The notes under the pieces: model-generated
Told to the model about the DNA's origin: nothing
What the model saw: the letters and a program-made list of their open reading frames with translations, nothing else
The model's database searches: none
Made by a program: the position numbers and the translations under genes
Assembly: GCF_020009625.1 (NCBI RefSeq)
Contig: NZ_JAIHLP010000002.1
Coordinates: forward strand, 868,001-932,000
Direction: 5' to 3'
DNA from: Leifsonia poae
Lineage (GTDB): Bacteria > Actinomycetota > Actinomycetes > Actinomycetales > Microbacteriaceae
Length of the DNA stretch: 64,000 bases
Part shown: positions 1 through 7,580 of the stretch, one piece after another
Layout of the letters: each line of letters opens with the position of its first letter
Position numbering within the stretch: the stretch's first letter is position 1

Positions 1-106
1 GCTTCGACGAAGAGAGGTCGGGGAACTCGGGCGTCAGTCGCGCGAGGACCTGCCCGATGCTGAGCAGGGCGGGAGCGGCCTGGGCTCGTGCCGCTTGCCG
101 TGCCAC
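1..106 (-). CDS. ftsR: FtsR-like MerR-family regulator (N-terminal fragment)
   Basis: Only the first 35 codons are in the window; the rest lies beyond base 1. A GTG start at 106-104 overlaps the last base of the garA stop codon. The N-terminus contains LLSIGQVLARLTPEFPDLS, the signature opening of the actinobacterial MerR-type regulator that follows garA. Family knowledge: the Corynebacterium homologue FtsR activates ftsZ, and the mycobacterial pair garA-Rv1828 has the same order. The tight coupling to garA supports the call. The fragment is too short to judge the rest of the protein. Confidence 0.75.
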   Translation of the reverse strand, partial: MARQAARAQAAPALLSIGQVLARLTPEFPDLSSSK

Positions 107-609
107 TAGTTCTGCGCCGGAGCGGCGAGGTCGAAGCGGGAAGCGTAGAACGTGAGGCGGAACTTGCCGATCTGCACCTCGGCGGAGTCGGCGAGCAGAG
201 CGTTCTCGATGCGCACACCGTCGAAGTACGTTCCGTTCAGCGAGCCGAGGTCGCGCACTTCGAAGGCCGTGCCGCGCCGAAGGAACTCGGCGTGCCGGCG
301 CGAGACCGTCACATCGTCGAGGAAGATGTCGGCGTCGGGGTGGCGCCCCGCACTGGTCACATCGGCATCGAGGAGGAACCGCGCCCCGCTGTTCGGTCCA
401 CGGCGCACGATGAGCAACGCGGAACCGGACGGCAGCGCCGCGATCGCCTCCTGTTCTTCAACCGACACTTCACCGTCGACCGGGTACATCTTCGACACGA
501 ACTCCTCGCCGAAGCGCGCTGTCGTGTCTTCGTTCCCCGCGGCTGAATAACGCAGGGGGTTGTTCTCGGCGTCATCCGCCGGCCCTCTCGGGAATGTCTC
601 GTCAGGCAC
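106..609 (-). CDS. garA: GarA/OdhI-like FHA-domain signalling protein
   Basis: A 167-residue protein starting at GTG 609, preceded by a strong AAGAAGGAGG ribosome site; an ATG further upstream at 630 has no such site. Residues about 60-160 form a forkhead-associated domain with the usual phosphothreonine-binding motifs (GRHPDADI, VSRRHAEF, LGSLNGTY). The N-terminal tail carries a Thr-Thr pair (T29/T30, EDTTARF), like the phosphoacceptor ETT motif of GarA/OdhI. In relatives the unphosphorylated protein inhibits 2-oxoglutarate dehydrogenase and adjusts glutamate metabolism under control of PknB/PknG-type kinases. It overlaps the upstream phosphatidyltransferase by 8 bp and the downstream ftsR by 1 bp, so the three are probably co-transcribed. 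Confidence 0.9.
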   Translation of the reverse strand: MPDETFPRGPADDAENNPLRYSAAGNEDTTARFGEEFVSKMYPVDGEVSVEEQEAIAALPSGSALLIVRRGPNSGARFLLDADVTSAGRHPDADIFLDDVTVSRRHAEFLRRGTAFEVRDLGSLNGTYFDGVRIENALLADSAEVQIGKFRLTFYASRFDLAAPAQN

Positions 610-1237
610 CGTCAACCTCCTTCTTCTCAAGCGTATCGGATCGGCCGGGCCGGGCGTCGGCCGGAAGTCGTATTACTCGGGCGGTTTCGCGGATGTAGAC
701 GAATCCGGCCCACCAATAGAGGAACGCACCCCAGAGAGCGAACGCCCAGCCGAGCGGGAGCGAGAAGGGTGCGAGCACGGCGAACGCCTCCCCCAGCATC
801 AGGAGCGGGAGCGCCCAGAACAGGCAGAAGGTGGCGACCTTGCCGAGGCTGTGCACCGGGAGCGGGCCGAAGCCGTGGTTGGCGAGGATGACGCCGAGCA
901 CCGCCAGCATCACATCCCGCGCCACGATCACGGCGACGAGCCACCACGGGATGACCTCCCGCCAGGCCAGCCCGATCAGGGCCGCGAAGATGTACAACCG
1001 GTCGGCAGCCGGATCGAGCAGCTGACCGAGCCGCGACACCTGATTGAGCCGGCGGGCGAGGTAGCCGTCGAGGAAATCGGTGATGCTGGAGACGACGAGC
1101 ACGAGCAGAGCGAGCGCATCCTGCCCCAGGATGACGAACACCAGGAAGGCCGGCACGAGAGCGAGACGGAAGAAGCTGAGGATGTTCGGGATCGTCAGAA
1201 CCCGTGAACTGACCTCACGCGCACCGATTCCTTCCAC
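602..1237 (-). CDS. CDP-alcohol phosphatidyltransferase family membrane enzyme
   Basis: A 211-residue integral membrane protein from GTG 1237. The family motif D-x2-D-G-x2-A-R-x8-G-x3-D-x3-D is complete at residues 54-79 (DFLDGYLARR then G71, D75, D79), so the metal-binding active site is intact. About five to six hydrophobic segments surround it. The family transfers a CDP-activated diacylglycerol onto an alcohol such as glycerol-3-phosphate or inositol phosphate. A second, more typical PgsA lies at 53.6-54.3 kb, so this one may have a different acceptor. The mycobacterial counterpart near garA is annotated pgsA2. It is first in the garA-ftsR operon; its own ribosome site is weak. Confidence 0.88.
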   Translation of the reverse strand: MEGIGAREVSSRVLTIPNILSFFRLALVPAFLVFVILGQDALALLVLVVSSITDFLDGYLARRLNQVSRLGQLLDPAADRLYIFAALIGLAWREVIPWWLVAVIVARDVMLAVLGVILANHGFGPLPVHSLGKVATFCLFWALPLLMLGEAFAVLAPFSLPLGWAFALWGAFLYWWAGFVYIRETARVIRLPADARPGRSDTLEKKEVDGA

Positions 1238-1281
1238 GGTGAACGAGTCTAGTGAACCTGTGAGGTGCCTAGGATGAGCGA

Positions 1282-2111
1282 GTGGAGCCTTTCATCGTCT
1301 GTCTCTGGATCCTTGCGGGGATCTGCGCCGTCACCTGGGTGCTCTCACTCGTCACGGGCGAGCACTCCTGGGTGGATCGCATCTGGTCGGTCGTCCCCCT
1401 CGCCTATGTCTGGGTCTTCGCCGGTTTCGCCGGCCTGCAGGATGCGCGTCTGAACCTCATGGCCGTGCTCGTGACGCTCTGGGGCATCCGCCTCACCGTC
1501 AATTTCGCCCGCAAGGGCGGCTATGAGCGCGGCGGCGAGGACTACCGTTGGGCGGTGCTGCGGAGGCGGATGCGGCCCTGGCAGTTCCAACTGTTCAACC
1601 TCTTCTTCATCGTGATCTACCAGAACGTGCTGCTCTTCCTCATCTCCCTTCCGGCCTGGACCGCCTACCGCAATCCGACGCCGTTGAACGGTCTCGACAT
1701 CCTCTGCGCCGTGGTGTTCGTCGCTTTCCTAGTCGGCGAGACCGTGGCCGACCAGCAGCAGTGGAACTTCCACGCCTGGAAGAAGGCGGAGGCGGCCGCG
1801 GGTCGCGAGCCTCAGCCGCGGTTCCTGCAGAGCGGGCTGTTCCGGTTGTCGCGGCACCCGAACTTCTTCTTCGAGCAGGCGCAGTGGTGGGTTCTGTTCC
1901 TCTTCGGCTGCGTCGCCGCGGGATCGATCCTGCAATGGACCGTGATCGGGCCACTGCTGCTCACGGGCCTGTTCATCGGCTCGACGGTGTTCACGGAGAG
2001 CATCACACTCTCCCGCTACCCGAGTACGCCGATTACCAGCGGCGCACCTCGCCCATCGTGCCGTGGCCCCCACGCCGTCGCGGGCGTGACACGGTCACGG
2101 CGTCGCAGTAG
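1282..2111 (+). pseudogene. DUF1295-type membrane protein, single-base frameshift
   Basis: From GTG 1282 (AGGA seven bases upstream) the frame encodes a hydrophobic protein of the DUF1295 / steroid 5-alpha-reductase-like family. It has several membrane segments and a conserved C-terminal part (RLSRHPNFFFEQAQWW). At about base 2022 the frame breaks: SRYP should continue as EYADYQRRTSPIVPWP, which is present one frame over and runs to the stop at 2111. Adding one G (CCCGAG to CCCGGAG) restores a 276-residue protein of normal family length. Without it, translation would run on into the antisense of the next gene. The rest of the reading frame is undamaged, so a sequencing error is likely. Function is unproven; homologues are putative membrane reductases or methyltransferases. 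Confidence 0.75.
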
Positions 2112-2625
2112 GCGCCGGCGTCGCCTTCCCCGGCTTGGGGAAGGCCGCCCGCATGTGGTCCGAGTCGAGATAGTCGGCGACGCCGATCAGGATCAGGCTG
2201 AACAAGATCTGCTCGGTGATCATCCAGAGCGGGTAGAGGCCCGGGATCGCCGCGATCACCAAGGTCACGACGGGGAAGATCTTCGCGAACAGACGAAGGC
2301 GGGAGTAGGCCCAGTAGTAGCCCTTCTGGGCGCGCCAGGCGAAATAGAACAGTGTCACGGTCATTCCGAGCACCACAGCCCCGCGCATCCACACCGCCCA
2401 CGGAACGTTCGTGCCGGTGAGTTGCAGCACCACCGCCACGGCGACAGCGGCCAGGCCGAGCACGAACTCGGCGACGAGAAGCCAGGTGATCACCACGAAC
2501 GACTTCCGCGTGCGGGGATCGTTCAGCGATTCCGCCGGAATCGTGTAGTCGGCATGCCGGCCGCCGGCGATCCTGTCCAGCTTGCTCAGCATCCGCTCGG
2601 TCCACGTTCGCTCCATGGTGTCCAC
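2095..2625 (-). CDS. Hypothetical membrane protein
   Basis: A 176-residue protein that I do not recognise. The first 40 residues are charged and cytoplasm-like. Hydrophobic segments follow at about 43-70, 77-100 and 112-150, giving three to four membrane helices, and the C-terminal tail is short and Pro/Ala/Thr-rich. Translation starts at ATG 2625 or ATG 2616 (MERTWTE). Its end overlaps the end of the convergent DUF1295 gene by 17 bp. No catalytic motif is visible. Confidence 0.75.
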   Translation of the reverse strand: MDTMERTWTERMLSKLDRIAGGRHADYTIPAESLNDPRTRKSFVVITWLLVAEFVLGLAAVAVAVVLQLTGTNVPWAVWMRGAVVLGMTVTLFYFAWRAQKGYYWAYSRLRLFAKIFPVVTLVIAAIPGLYPLWMITEQILFSLILIGVADYLDSDHMRAAFPKPGKATPAPTATP

Positions 2626-2690
2626 GGTATCCCTGCGCGACTCGCGCCCGCGTCCACCTTTCGATCCATCGGAGCGCGTACCGTTGAGGC

Positions 2691-3137
2691 ATGTCGTGCA
2701 TTCGGTTCAACACTCCGGCCCAACGCCAGGCGATGCGGGAGCACGCTCCCGCCATGCTCACCGCCGAGGAGGCCGCCGCGCTCCACCCGTCGCCACCGGT
2801 GACCGAGAGCAAGATCAACCGCTTGCGCCTCCTCGCCCGGGATGCGAACCCGAAGATCCGCGAGAGTGTCGCCAGCAGCTACAACACGCCCGACGACGTC
2901 TTCCTCGACCTCGCCCGGGACGAGGATGCGGGCGTCCGCGGCTGCGTCGCGAAGAACGAGGCCGCACCGTGCGACATCCTGCGGATGCTCGCCGACGACC
3001 CCTCGGAGACCGTGCGCGGCTGGGTCGCAGTGAACTACTTCGTTCCGGAGGATGTGATGGCCAAACTCGCGACCGACCCGAGCAGGACCGTGCGCAGCCT
3101 GGTGACGTGGAAAGGTCAGCTGGCCGAAGCCGGCTGA
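2691..3137 (+). CDS. Variant leucine-rich / HEAT-like repeat protein
   Basis: A 148-residue soluble protein. After an acidic N-terminus it contains about three to four tandem helical repeats of roughly 24 residues. Each is built around the pattern LLARDANPKIRESVASSYNT / LARDEDAGVRGCVAKN / LADDPSETVRGWVAVN / LATDPSRTVRSLV. This is the pattern of the leucine-rich repeat variant and HEAT families. Such repeats usually form protein-binding scaffolds, but the partner is unknown. The S4 protein begins 2 bp downstream, so the two are probably one transcript. Confidence 0.8.
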   Translation: MSCIRFNTPAQRQAMREHAPAMLTAEEAAALHPSPPVTESKINRLRLLARDANPKIRESVASSYNTPDDVFLDLARDEDAGVRGCVAKNEAAPCDILRMLADDPSETVRGWVAVNYFVPEDVMAKLATDPSRTVRSLVTWKGQLAEAG

Positions 3138-3139
3138 TC

Positions 3140-3511
3140 ATGCCCGAGCTCTCGACCGCGCGGATCGACTCCTGGACCTGGGCCGTGCGGCTCTACAAGA
3201 CCCGCTCGGCGGCAGCAGCGGCCTGCAAGGCGGGCCATGTCCGCGTGAACGGAGAGAAGGCGAAGCCCGCGCAGACGCTGCGGGTGGGCGACGAGGTGCG
3301 CGCCAGGGTCGGCGACACCGAGCGCATCCTCATCGCTCGACGACTCCTCGTGAAACGGGTGGGCGCCGTGGTGGCGGCCGACTGCTTCGAGGATCGCACG
3401 CCTCCCCCGCCGGAGAAGGCCGAGACGCCGTCGACGATCGTTCGCGAGCGCGGTGCCGGGCGGCCGACGAAACGCGATCGGCGCATCCTGGACGAGCTGC
3501 GGGGACGCTAG
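3140..3511 (+). CDS. S4-domain RNA-binding protein (Hsp15/RqcP-like)
   Basis: A 123-residue basic protein from ATG 3140, 2 bp after the previous stop. Residues about 7-70 form an S4 RNA-binding fold (RIDSWTWAVRLYKTRSAAAAAC, then VRVNGEKAKPAQTLRVGDEV). The C-terminus is rich in Lys and Arg. The family includes Hsp15 and RqcP, which act on stalled 50S subunits carrying peptidyl-tRNA; whether this copy does so is inferred from the fold alone. Coupling with the repeat protein upstream suggests a shared but unknown role. Confidence 0.88.
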   Translation: MPELSTARIDSWTWAVRLYKTRSAAAAACKAGHVRVNGEKAKPAQTLRVGDEVRARVGDTERILIARRLLVKRVGAVVAADCFEDRTPPPPEKAETPSTIVRERGAGRPTKRDRRILDELRGR

Positions 3512-3515
3512 CGGC

Positions 3516-3905
3516 TCAGCTCTGCAGAACCGAGATCACATTGCCTGCCGGGTCGAGGAACCACGCAATATCCGGGCCGCGGTTCGCCGCGCGGCCGCGC
3601 AGGATGCCCTTGGCGTCGGTGGGCAGATTCGGGTCGTCGTAGATCGTCGTCGTGACGCCTTTGGCATTGAGGTCGTCGACGGCCTCGTCGATATCGGCGA
3701 CCACCAGGTTGAGGATCGTGAAGACGGCCGGCACATGATCGTCTTTCGGATAGATGAAGACGTGGCTGCCGCCCGGCAGAGCGAGGTCGAGGTTGCCCAT
3801 CGGACCGTCGGTCACCTCGAGACCGAGCGTCTCGCCATAGAAGACCTTCGCCGCCGGAATGTCGGAGACGCTGAAACCGGAGAAGACATCGAGTGGTGTG
3901 ACCAT
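3516..3905 (-). CDS. VOC-family (glyoxalase/bleomycin-resistance-like) protein
   Basis: A 129-residue protein with the two beta-alpha-beta-beta-beta modules of the vicinal oxygen chelate superfamily. The first module is FSGFSVSDIPAAKVFYGETLGL; the second is NLVVADIDEAVDDLNAKGV and ends in DIAWFLDPAGNVISVLQ. VOC enzymes bind a divalent metal or small ligand and include isomerases, dioxygenases and drug-binding proteins. The substrate cannot be read from the sequence. It is convergent with the S4 gene, 4 bp apart. Two other VOC genes lie at 5.0 and 27.0 kb. Confidence 0.85.
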   Translation of the reverse strand: MVTPLDVFSGFSVSDIPAAKVFYGETLGLEVTDGPMGNLDLALPGGSHVFIYPKDDHVPAVFTILNLVVADIDEAVDDLNAKGVTTTIYDDPNLPTDAKGILRGRAANRGPDIAWFLDPAGNVISVLQS

Positions 3906-3955
3906 GTGGCCTACTCTGCCCCTGCTGGGCGCGCCCGTCCAGTGCGCGACGCCGA

Positions 3956-4906
3956 TCAGACGAATCGGATACTCTCCTGCAGGCGTGTGCGCAGCTCGAA
4001 CGCCCGGTCGACGCTCTCCCGCCCGGCCGCGCTGGCACCGTTGCGCAGCACGTGCGGCAGCAGCGAACGGCGCACCACTAGGGAACCAGCGAGACGGCCG
4101 CGCTCGATCCGGTCGTACGGCACGGCGAGCGCGTCGTCCGGGACGACGATGATGAGTTCGGTGAACCTCACGCCGACCTGCCGGGAGAAGGTCTTGGTGT
4201 CGCGCAGCAGCTCGTGGAACGGCTGCTCGTCGCGGTCGACCGTGGGCCCGACGATGTCGCCCTTGGAGAGCTTGACCTCACCGCCCCAATCGGCCGAGCG
4301 CACGGCGAACAAGCCGGCCGGGCCCAGGACCACGTGGTCGATCTTCGCGGTTGAGCGGGGGTGCACCGAGACGTCGTTCCAGAGGGTGTAGCCGATGCCG
4401 AGGCCGGAGACGGCACGGGCCGTCGCCTCCTCGGCGAGCGCGACCGCGAGCAATAGGCGGATCTCTCGGGGAGCCGACCGCACCAGAGCCGGATCGTACG
4501 GGTCGCCGAGTTCGGTGCCCCGGCCGGCCCATTCCCGCATGAGTTTCAGGTAGCGCTCGCGCGCCTGGCCGCCGGGATGCCCGTAGCTGCGAGCCCGGAC
4601 CGTCGCCCCGCGTGACTGTGAGCGCGTGGGGTGGAAGGTGGCGCTGAACCCGGTCCCGTCGGCCCCGCCCCCGGTCGTGTCGGCCGCGAACCCGCTCTCG
4701 CCGCGGTCGTAACGCGCGCGGTCCTCCGGGTCGCCGATCAGCTCCCAGGCGCGTTGCACCGCCTGGAATCGCACCGCCGTCCCCCCGGTGTCGGGATGGG
4801 TCTGGCGCAGCAGACGACGATAGGCCCGGCGCAGCTCGTCATGCGAGACGGACGCAGTGACGCCGAGCACCTCGTAAGGGCTGGGCGAGAGAGGGCTGTC
4901 GCTCAT
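3956..4906 (-). CDS. J-domain protein fused to a NERD (nuclease-related) domain
   Basis: The start is taken at ATG 4906 (MSDSPLSPSPYEVLG), giving 316 residues; an upstream in-frame extension to 5071 shows no conserved features. Residues 10-70 are a DnaJ J domain with the essential HPD tripeptide at 37-39, so it should stimulate an Hsp70. No Gly/Phe or zinc-finger region follows. The C-terminal half (about 170-290) resembles the NERD domain (STAKIDHVVLGPAGLFAV, then FTELIIVVPDD), which has a PD-(D/E)xK-like nuclease core. The middle is a linker rich in Gly, Ser and Arg. It is divergent from the VOC gene at 5007. The combination suggests a DNA- or RNA-directed chaperone adaptor, but no function is established. 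Confidence 0.8.
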   Translation of the reverse strand: MSDSPLSPSPYEVLGVTASVSHDELRRAYRRLLRQTHPDTGGTAVRFQAVQRAWELIGDPEDRARYDRGESGFAADTTGGGADGTGFSATFHPTRSQSRGATVRARSYGHPGGQARERYLKLMREWAGRGTELGDPYDPALVRSAPREIRLLLAVALAEEATARAVSGLGIGYTLWNDVSVHPRSTAKIDHVVLGPAGLFAVRSADWGGEVKLSKGDIVGPTVDRDEQPFHELLRDTKTFSRQVGVRFTELIIVVPDDALAVPYDRIERGRLAGSLVVRRSLLPHVLRNGASAAGRESVDRAFELRTRLQESIRFV

Positions 4907-5006
4907 CGGCGGTGTTCGGCTTTCTCGGGTCTGGTATGTCCGGCCTCCTGACGATACCGTGAGCGGGCTGGGAGCCTGCTCACGGCGCCGGCAGAAAGGC
5001 AACATC

Positions 5007-5387
5007 ATGGCCATCTCCGATTGGCGGATCGAGCTCATCATCATCGCCGTAACCGATGTGGACCGCGCCAAAGCGTTCTATGTCGACCAGGTCGGCTTCA
5101 ACGCCGACTACGACCAGGTCGTCTCCGAGGAGCTGCGTTTCGTGCAGCTGACTCCCCCGGGGTCTGCGTGCTCAATCGCATTCGGGACCGGTTTGACCGA
5201 TATGGAGCCCGGCACGCAGCGCGGTATCCAGATCGTGATCCCGAACGCGGACGACGCCTTCGCGCATCTGCGGGCGAACGGCGTGGAGGCGACTCCGGTC
5301 GACGAACAGTCCTGGGGACGATTCGTGACCTTCGCCGACCCCGACGGCAACCGCTGGTCGCTTCAGGAGCTCCCGAAGCGGGGGTGA
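5007..5387 (+). CDS. VOC-family protein
   Basis: A 126-residue protein from ATG 5007, with AGAAAGG nine bases upstream; an earlier in-frame start at 4959 lacks a ribosome site. It has two VOC modules: IIIAVTDVDRAKAFYVDQVGF and IQIVIPNADDAFAHLRANGV, ending WGRFVTFADPDGNRWSLQE. The Glu of LQE and a metal-side residue fit the glyoxalase-like subgroup, but the substrate is unknown. A perfect 14-bp terminator hairpin follows at 5413-5446, so it is transcribed on its own. Confidence 0.87.
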   Translation: MAISDWRIELIIIAVTDVDRAKAFYVDQVGFNADYDQVVSEELRFVQLTPPGSACSIAFGTGLTDMEPGTQRGIQIVIPNADDAFAHLRANGVEATPVDEQSWGRFVTFADPDGNRWSLQELPKRG

Positions 5388-5412
5388 ACCGCCTTTCCTC
5401 CTCCTCGATCCT

Positions 5413-5446
5413 GATGCGCGGTGCCTCGTGACAGGCACCGCGCATC
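5413..5446 (+). terminator. Perfect 14-bp stem-loop terminator
   Basis: GATGCGCGGTGCCT (5413-5426) pairs exactly with AGGCACCGCGCATC (5433-5446) across the 6-base loop CGTGAC. It sits 25 bp after the VOC gene and just before the ArsR operon, separating the two transcripts. A T-rich stretch follows only loosely. Confidence 0.75.
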
Positions 5447-5472
5447 CGCTATATTTGCCCTATCAGTTATGA

Positions 5473-5484
5473 AACCGATTGGTT
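5473..5484 (+). promoter_or_regulatory. Probable ArsR operator overlapping the translation start
   Basis: The 12-base dyad AACCGATTGGTT abuts the ATG at 5485. It is flanked by a direct repeat TTATGAA (5468-5474 and 5483-5489). Nothing resembling a ribosome site lies in front of the start. An operator in this position would let the ArsR product block its own operon. Assignment to ArsR is inferred from position only. Confidence 0.5.
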
Positions 5485-5859
5485 ATGAATATGGCGACAG
5501 ATCCGCTCAGTGCGGTGTTCTCGGCCCTGGCCGACCCCACACGGCGGCAGATCCTGCTCCGTCTGATGGACGGCGATGCGAACGTCTCGGCGCTCGCCGA
5601 GCCGTTCGCCGTGAGCCAGCCCGCCATCTCCAAGCACCTGAAGGTGCTCGAGACGGCCGGGCTGGTCTCGCGTTCCCGAGTGGCCACCTCCCGGCTCAGC
5701 CACCTCGAAGCCGAACCCCTGCGGGAGGCGACGGTGTGGATGGAGAAGTACCGGCATTTCTGGAACAGCAGCTTCGACAAACTCGACGCGGCCCTCGCGG
5801 CGTACCAGGCGGACGAGACACCCGCGACCGAGACAACAGAGGATAGAAGCGATGACTGA
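5485..5859 (+). CDS. ArsR-family transcriptional regulator
   Basis: About 124 residues from ATG 5485 (ATG 5491 is the other choice; both follow the dyad directly). It is a winged helix-turn-helix protein: DPTRRQILLRLMDGDANVSALAEPF, with recognition helix VSQPAISKHLKVLETAGLV. There is no CxC metal site, so it belongs to the non-metal-sensing ArsR group that is usually coupled to SRPBCC proteins. It overlaps the next gene by 8 bp. This is a common actinobacterial arrangement in which the regulator represses its own operon. Confidence 0.9.
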   Translation: MNMATDPLSAVFSALADPTRRQILLRLMDGDANVSALAEPFAVSQPAISKHLKVLETAGLVSRSRVATSRLSHLEAEPLREATVWMEKYRHFWNSSFDKLDAALAAYQADETPATETTEDRSDD

Positions 5860-6316
5860 CAGCCGACCCACCGGGATCGCCGACAACGGGGTCTACATCA
5901 CTCGCGCCTTCGCCGCACCGCGCGAACTGGTCTGGCGCTTCTTTCTGGAGCCCACACATCTCGCGCGCTGGTTCGCGCCGACCGGATACTCCGCCCCCGC
6001 CGAACGGATCATCGTCGAACCATGGGTCGGCGGCCATTGGGACCTGACGATGGTGCAGGACGCCACCGGAACCGGCTACCCCATGCGGGGAACGATTCTC
6101 GAGCTGGATGAACCGGAACTCCTCGTGCTGGAGCTCGAAGCGGACTCGGACTTCGGCGCTCTGGAGTCGATGTTCCTGCGCATCCGGTTCCACGATCACG
6201 GCGACAGAACCCGCGTCACATTGCACCAGGGTCCATTCGACCCCGAGGCACAGCACGCCACCGAGGCGGGCTGGCTGGAATCGTTCGAGAAGCTCGACCG
6301 CTCCCTCGCCTCGTAG
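5852..6316 (+). CDS. SRPBCC / AHSA1-family protein
   Basis: A 154-residue protein of the START-like SRPBCC fold (Aha1 C-terminal homology group). The N-terminal strand GVYITRAFAAPRELVWRFF and the helix HLARWFAPTG are typical. The C-terminal helix HATEAGWLESFEKLDRSLAS closes the hydrophobic pocket. The start overlaps arsR, so translation is probably coupled. Proteins of this group bind small hydrophobic ligands or act as Hsp90 co-factors; the ligand here is unknown. Confidence 0.9.
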   Translation: MTDSRPTGIADNGVYITRAFAAPRELVWRFFLEPTHLARWFAPTGYSAPAERIIVEPWVGGHWDLTMVQDATGTGYPMRGTILELDEPELLVLELEADSDFGALESMFLRIRFHDHGDRTRVTLHQGPFDPEAQHATEAGWLESFEKLDRSLAS

Positions 6317-6353
6317 CCCCTCCCCACCACCTCTCAGACAGAAGGAGCCCATC

Positions 6354-7193
6354 ATGGCCGAGAAGAGATCGGCGGGCACCACCGCCACGACCACGCCCGG
6401 AACCGCCGTCTCCGCTGACGGAACGATCATCGCCTACGAGAAGTCTGGTTCCGGTCCCGCGGTCGTGCTGGTCGACGGAGCCCTTTGCTACCGCGAGTTC
6501 GGGCCGGCGCGGTCGCTGGCGGCGACGATCGCCGACCGGTTCACCGTCTACGCCTACGACCGCCGCGGTCGCGGATCGAGCGGGGACACGGCGCCCTACG
6601 ACGTCGCTCGCGAGATCGACGACCTCCGGGCCGTGATCGAGGCGGCGAGCGCGCAGACCCACGCAACCGAGATCGCCGTCTACGGGATCTCCTCCGGCGC
6701 CGGACTGGCACTGGAGGCCGCCGCCGCAGGGGTGCCGATGCGGGCGCTCATCACGTATGAGGCCCCCTACATCGCCGCCGGTTGGAAGGATCAGGACGTC
6801 GACCATCTCGCTGCCCTGCGAGCACTGCTCGCCCGCGGCAAACGGGGCGCCGCCGTCGGCTACTTCATGGTCAGAATGGTCGGTGCCCCGGCGATCGCCC
6901 CGCTTTTCATGAGGGCGATGCCCACGGTGTGGAAACAGCTGAAAGGGGCCGCGCACACCCTCCCCAACGATGTGCGGGTGATGAGCGGGTTCCGCGCTCC
7001 CACCGACCGGCTCGCCGGCATCGCCGTTCCCACCCTTGTGCTCGTCGGCGGCAAGGCGGCGCCCGCGATGCGCGAGGCGCAGGATGAAGTGGCCGCCGCC
7101 ATCCCCGGCGCACGATTCGGCGTGCTGGAAGGGCAGACGCACCAGGTCGCCGATACGGTCATCGGCCCCCGGATCGTGGAGTTCGCCGGCTGA
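6354..7193 (+). CDS. Alpha/beta hydrolase
   Basis: A 279-residue protein from ATG 6354, with GAAGGAG eight bases upstream. The fold starts with VSADGTIIAYEKSGSGPAVV. The nucleophile elbow is YGISSGAG (GxSxG) and the catalytic His is near the C-terminus in EGQTHQV. The oxyanion-hole HG motif is replaced by VDGALCY. It is third in the arsR-SRPBCC operon, 37 bp downstream. In such operons the hydrolase is often a small-ester hydrolase of unknown substrate. Expression is expected to follow the ArsR operator at 5473. Confidence 0.88.
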   Translation: MAEKRSAGTTATTTPGTAVSADGTIIAYEKSGSGPAVVLVDGALCYREFGPARSLAATIADRFTVYAYDRRGRGSSGDTAPYDVAREIDDLRAVIEAASAQTHATEIAVYGISSGAGLALEAAAAGVPMRALITYEAPYIAAGWKDQDVDHLAALRALLARGKRGAAVGYFMVRMVGAPAIAPLFMRAMPTVWKQLKGAAHTLPNDVRVMSGFRAPTDRLAGIAVPTLVLVGGKAAPAMREAQDEVAAAIPGARFGVLEGQTHQVADTVIGPRIVEFAG

Positions 7194-7276
7194 GCGGGTG
7201 CCGACACCGGACCGCGGGTTGACGGCGACCGGCTGACGCGTACAGTCGGGGCTCCACGAGCGAGAGGAGCACGGGC

Positions 7277-7471
7277 ATGGGAATCCTGGACGACGCGAAG
7301 GAGACGGCGAAAGCCGCCGGCGAGAAGATCTCGCGGGCTGCGGAGGACACCGTCGACCGCATCAAGGACAAAGCCGACGAGGTGAAAGCCGACGTCGACG
7401 TGAAGAAGGCGGAGGCCGAACGCGACTCGGTACAGGCCCGCAACGACGCCAAGGAGAAGCTCCGCGACTGA
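7277..7471 (+). CDS. Small charged helical protein (CsbD-like in character)
   Basis: A 64-residue, highly charged protein made almost wholly of Ala, Lys, Asp and Glu (MGILDDAKETAKAAGEKI and on). It is predicted to be one long amphipathic helix with no membrane segment or Cys. GAGAGG lies eight bases before the ATG. Such proteins resemble CsbD/YjbJ or LEA-like stress proteins, but there is no clear family motif. Two hairpins follow (7472-7521), so it forms a single-gene transcript. Confidence 0.7.
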   Translation: MGILDDAKETAKAAGEKISRAAEDTVDRIKDKADEVKADVDVKKAEAERDSVQARNDAKEKLRD

Positions 7472-7521
7472 GTCGCTCGGAGAGCGACCGGCCCGGGGCA
7501 CGCAACGACGAGCCCCGGGCC
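7472..7521 (+). terminator. Tandem stem-loops after the small helical protein
   Basis: Two hairpins follow the stop codon. GTCGCTC (7472-7478) pairs with GAGCGAC (7482-7488) over a 3-base loop. GGCCCGGGGC (7490-7499) pairs with GCCCCGGGCC (7512-7521). Both stems are perfect, so this is probably a terminator. Confidence 0.65.
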
Positions 7522-7580
7522 GCGCCGCGCGGGCGGGACACCCCGCGCGAAGCAGGTCTCGGTCCTGTACCGTTCAACGC

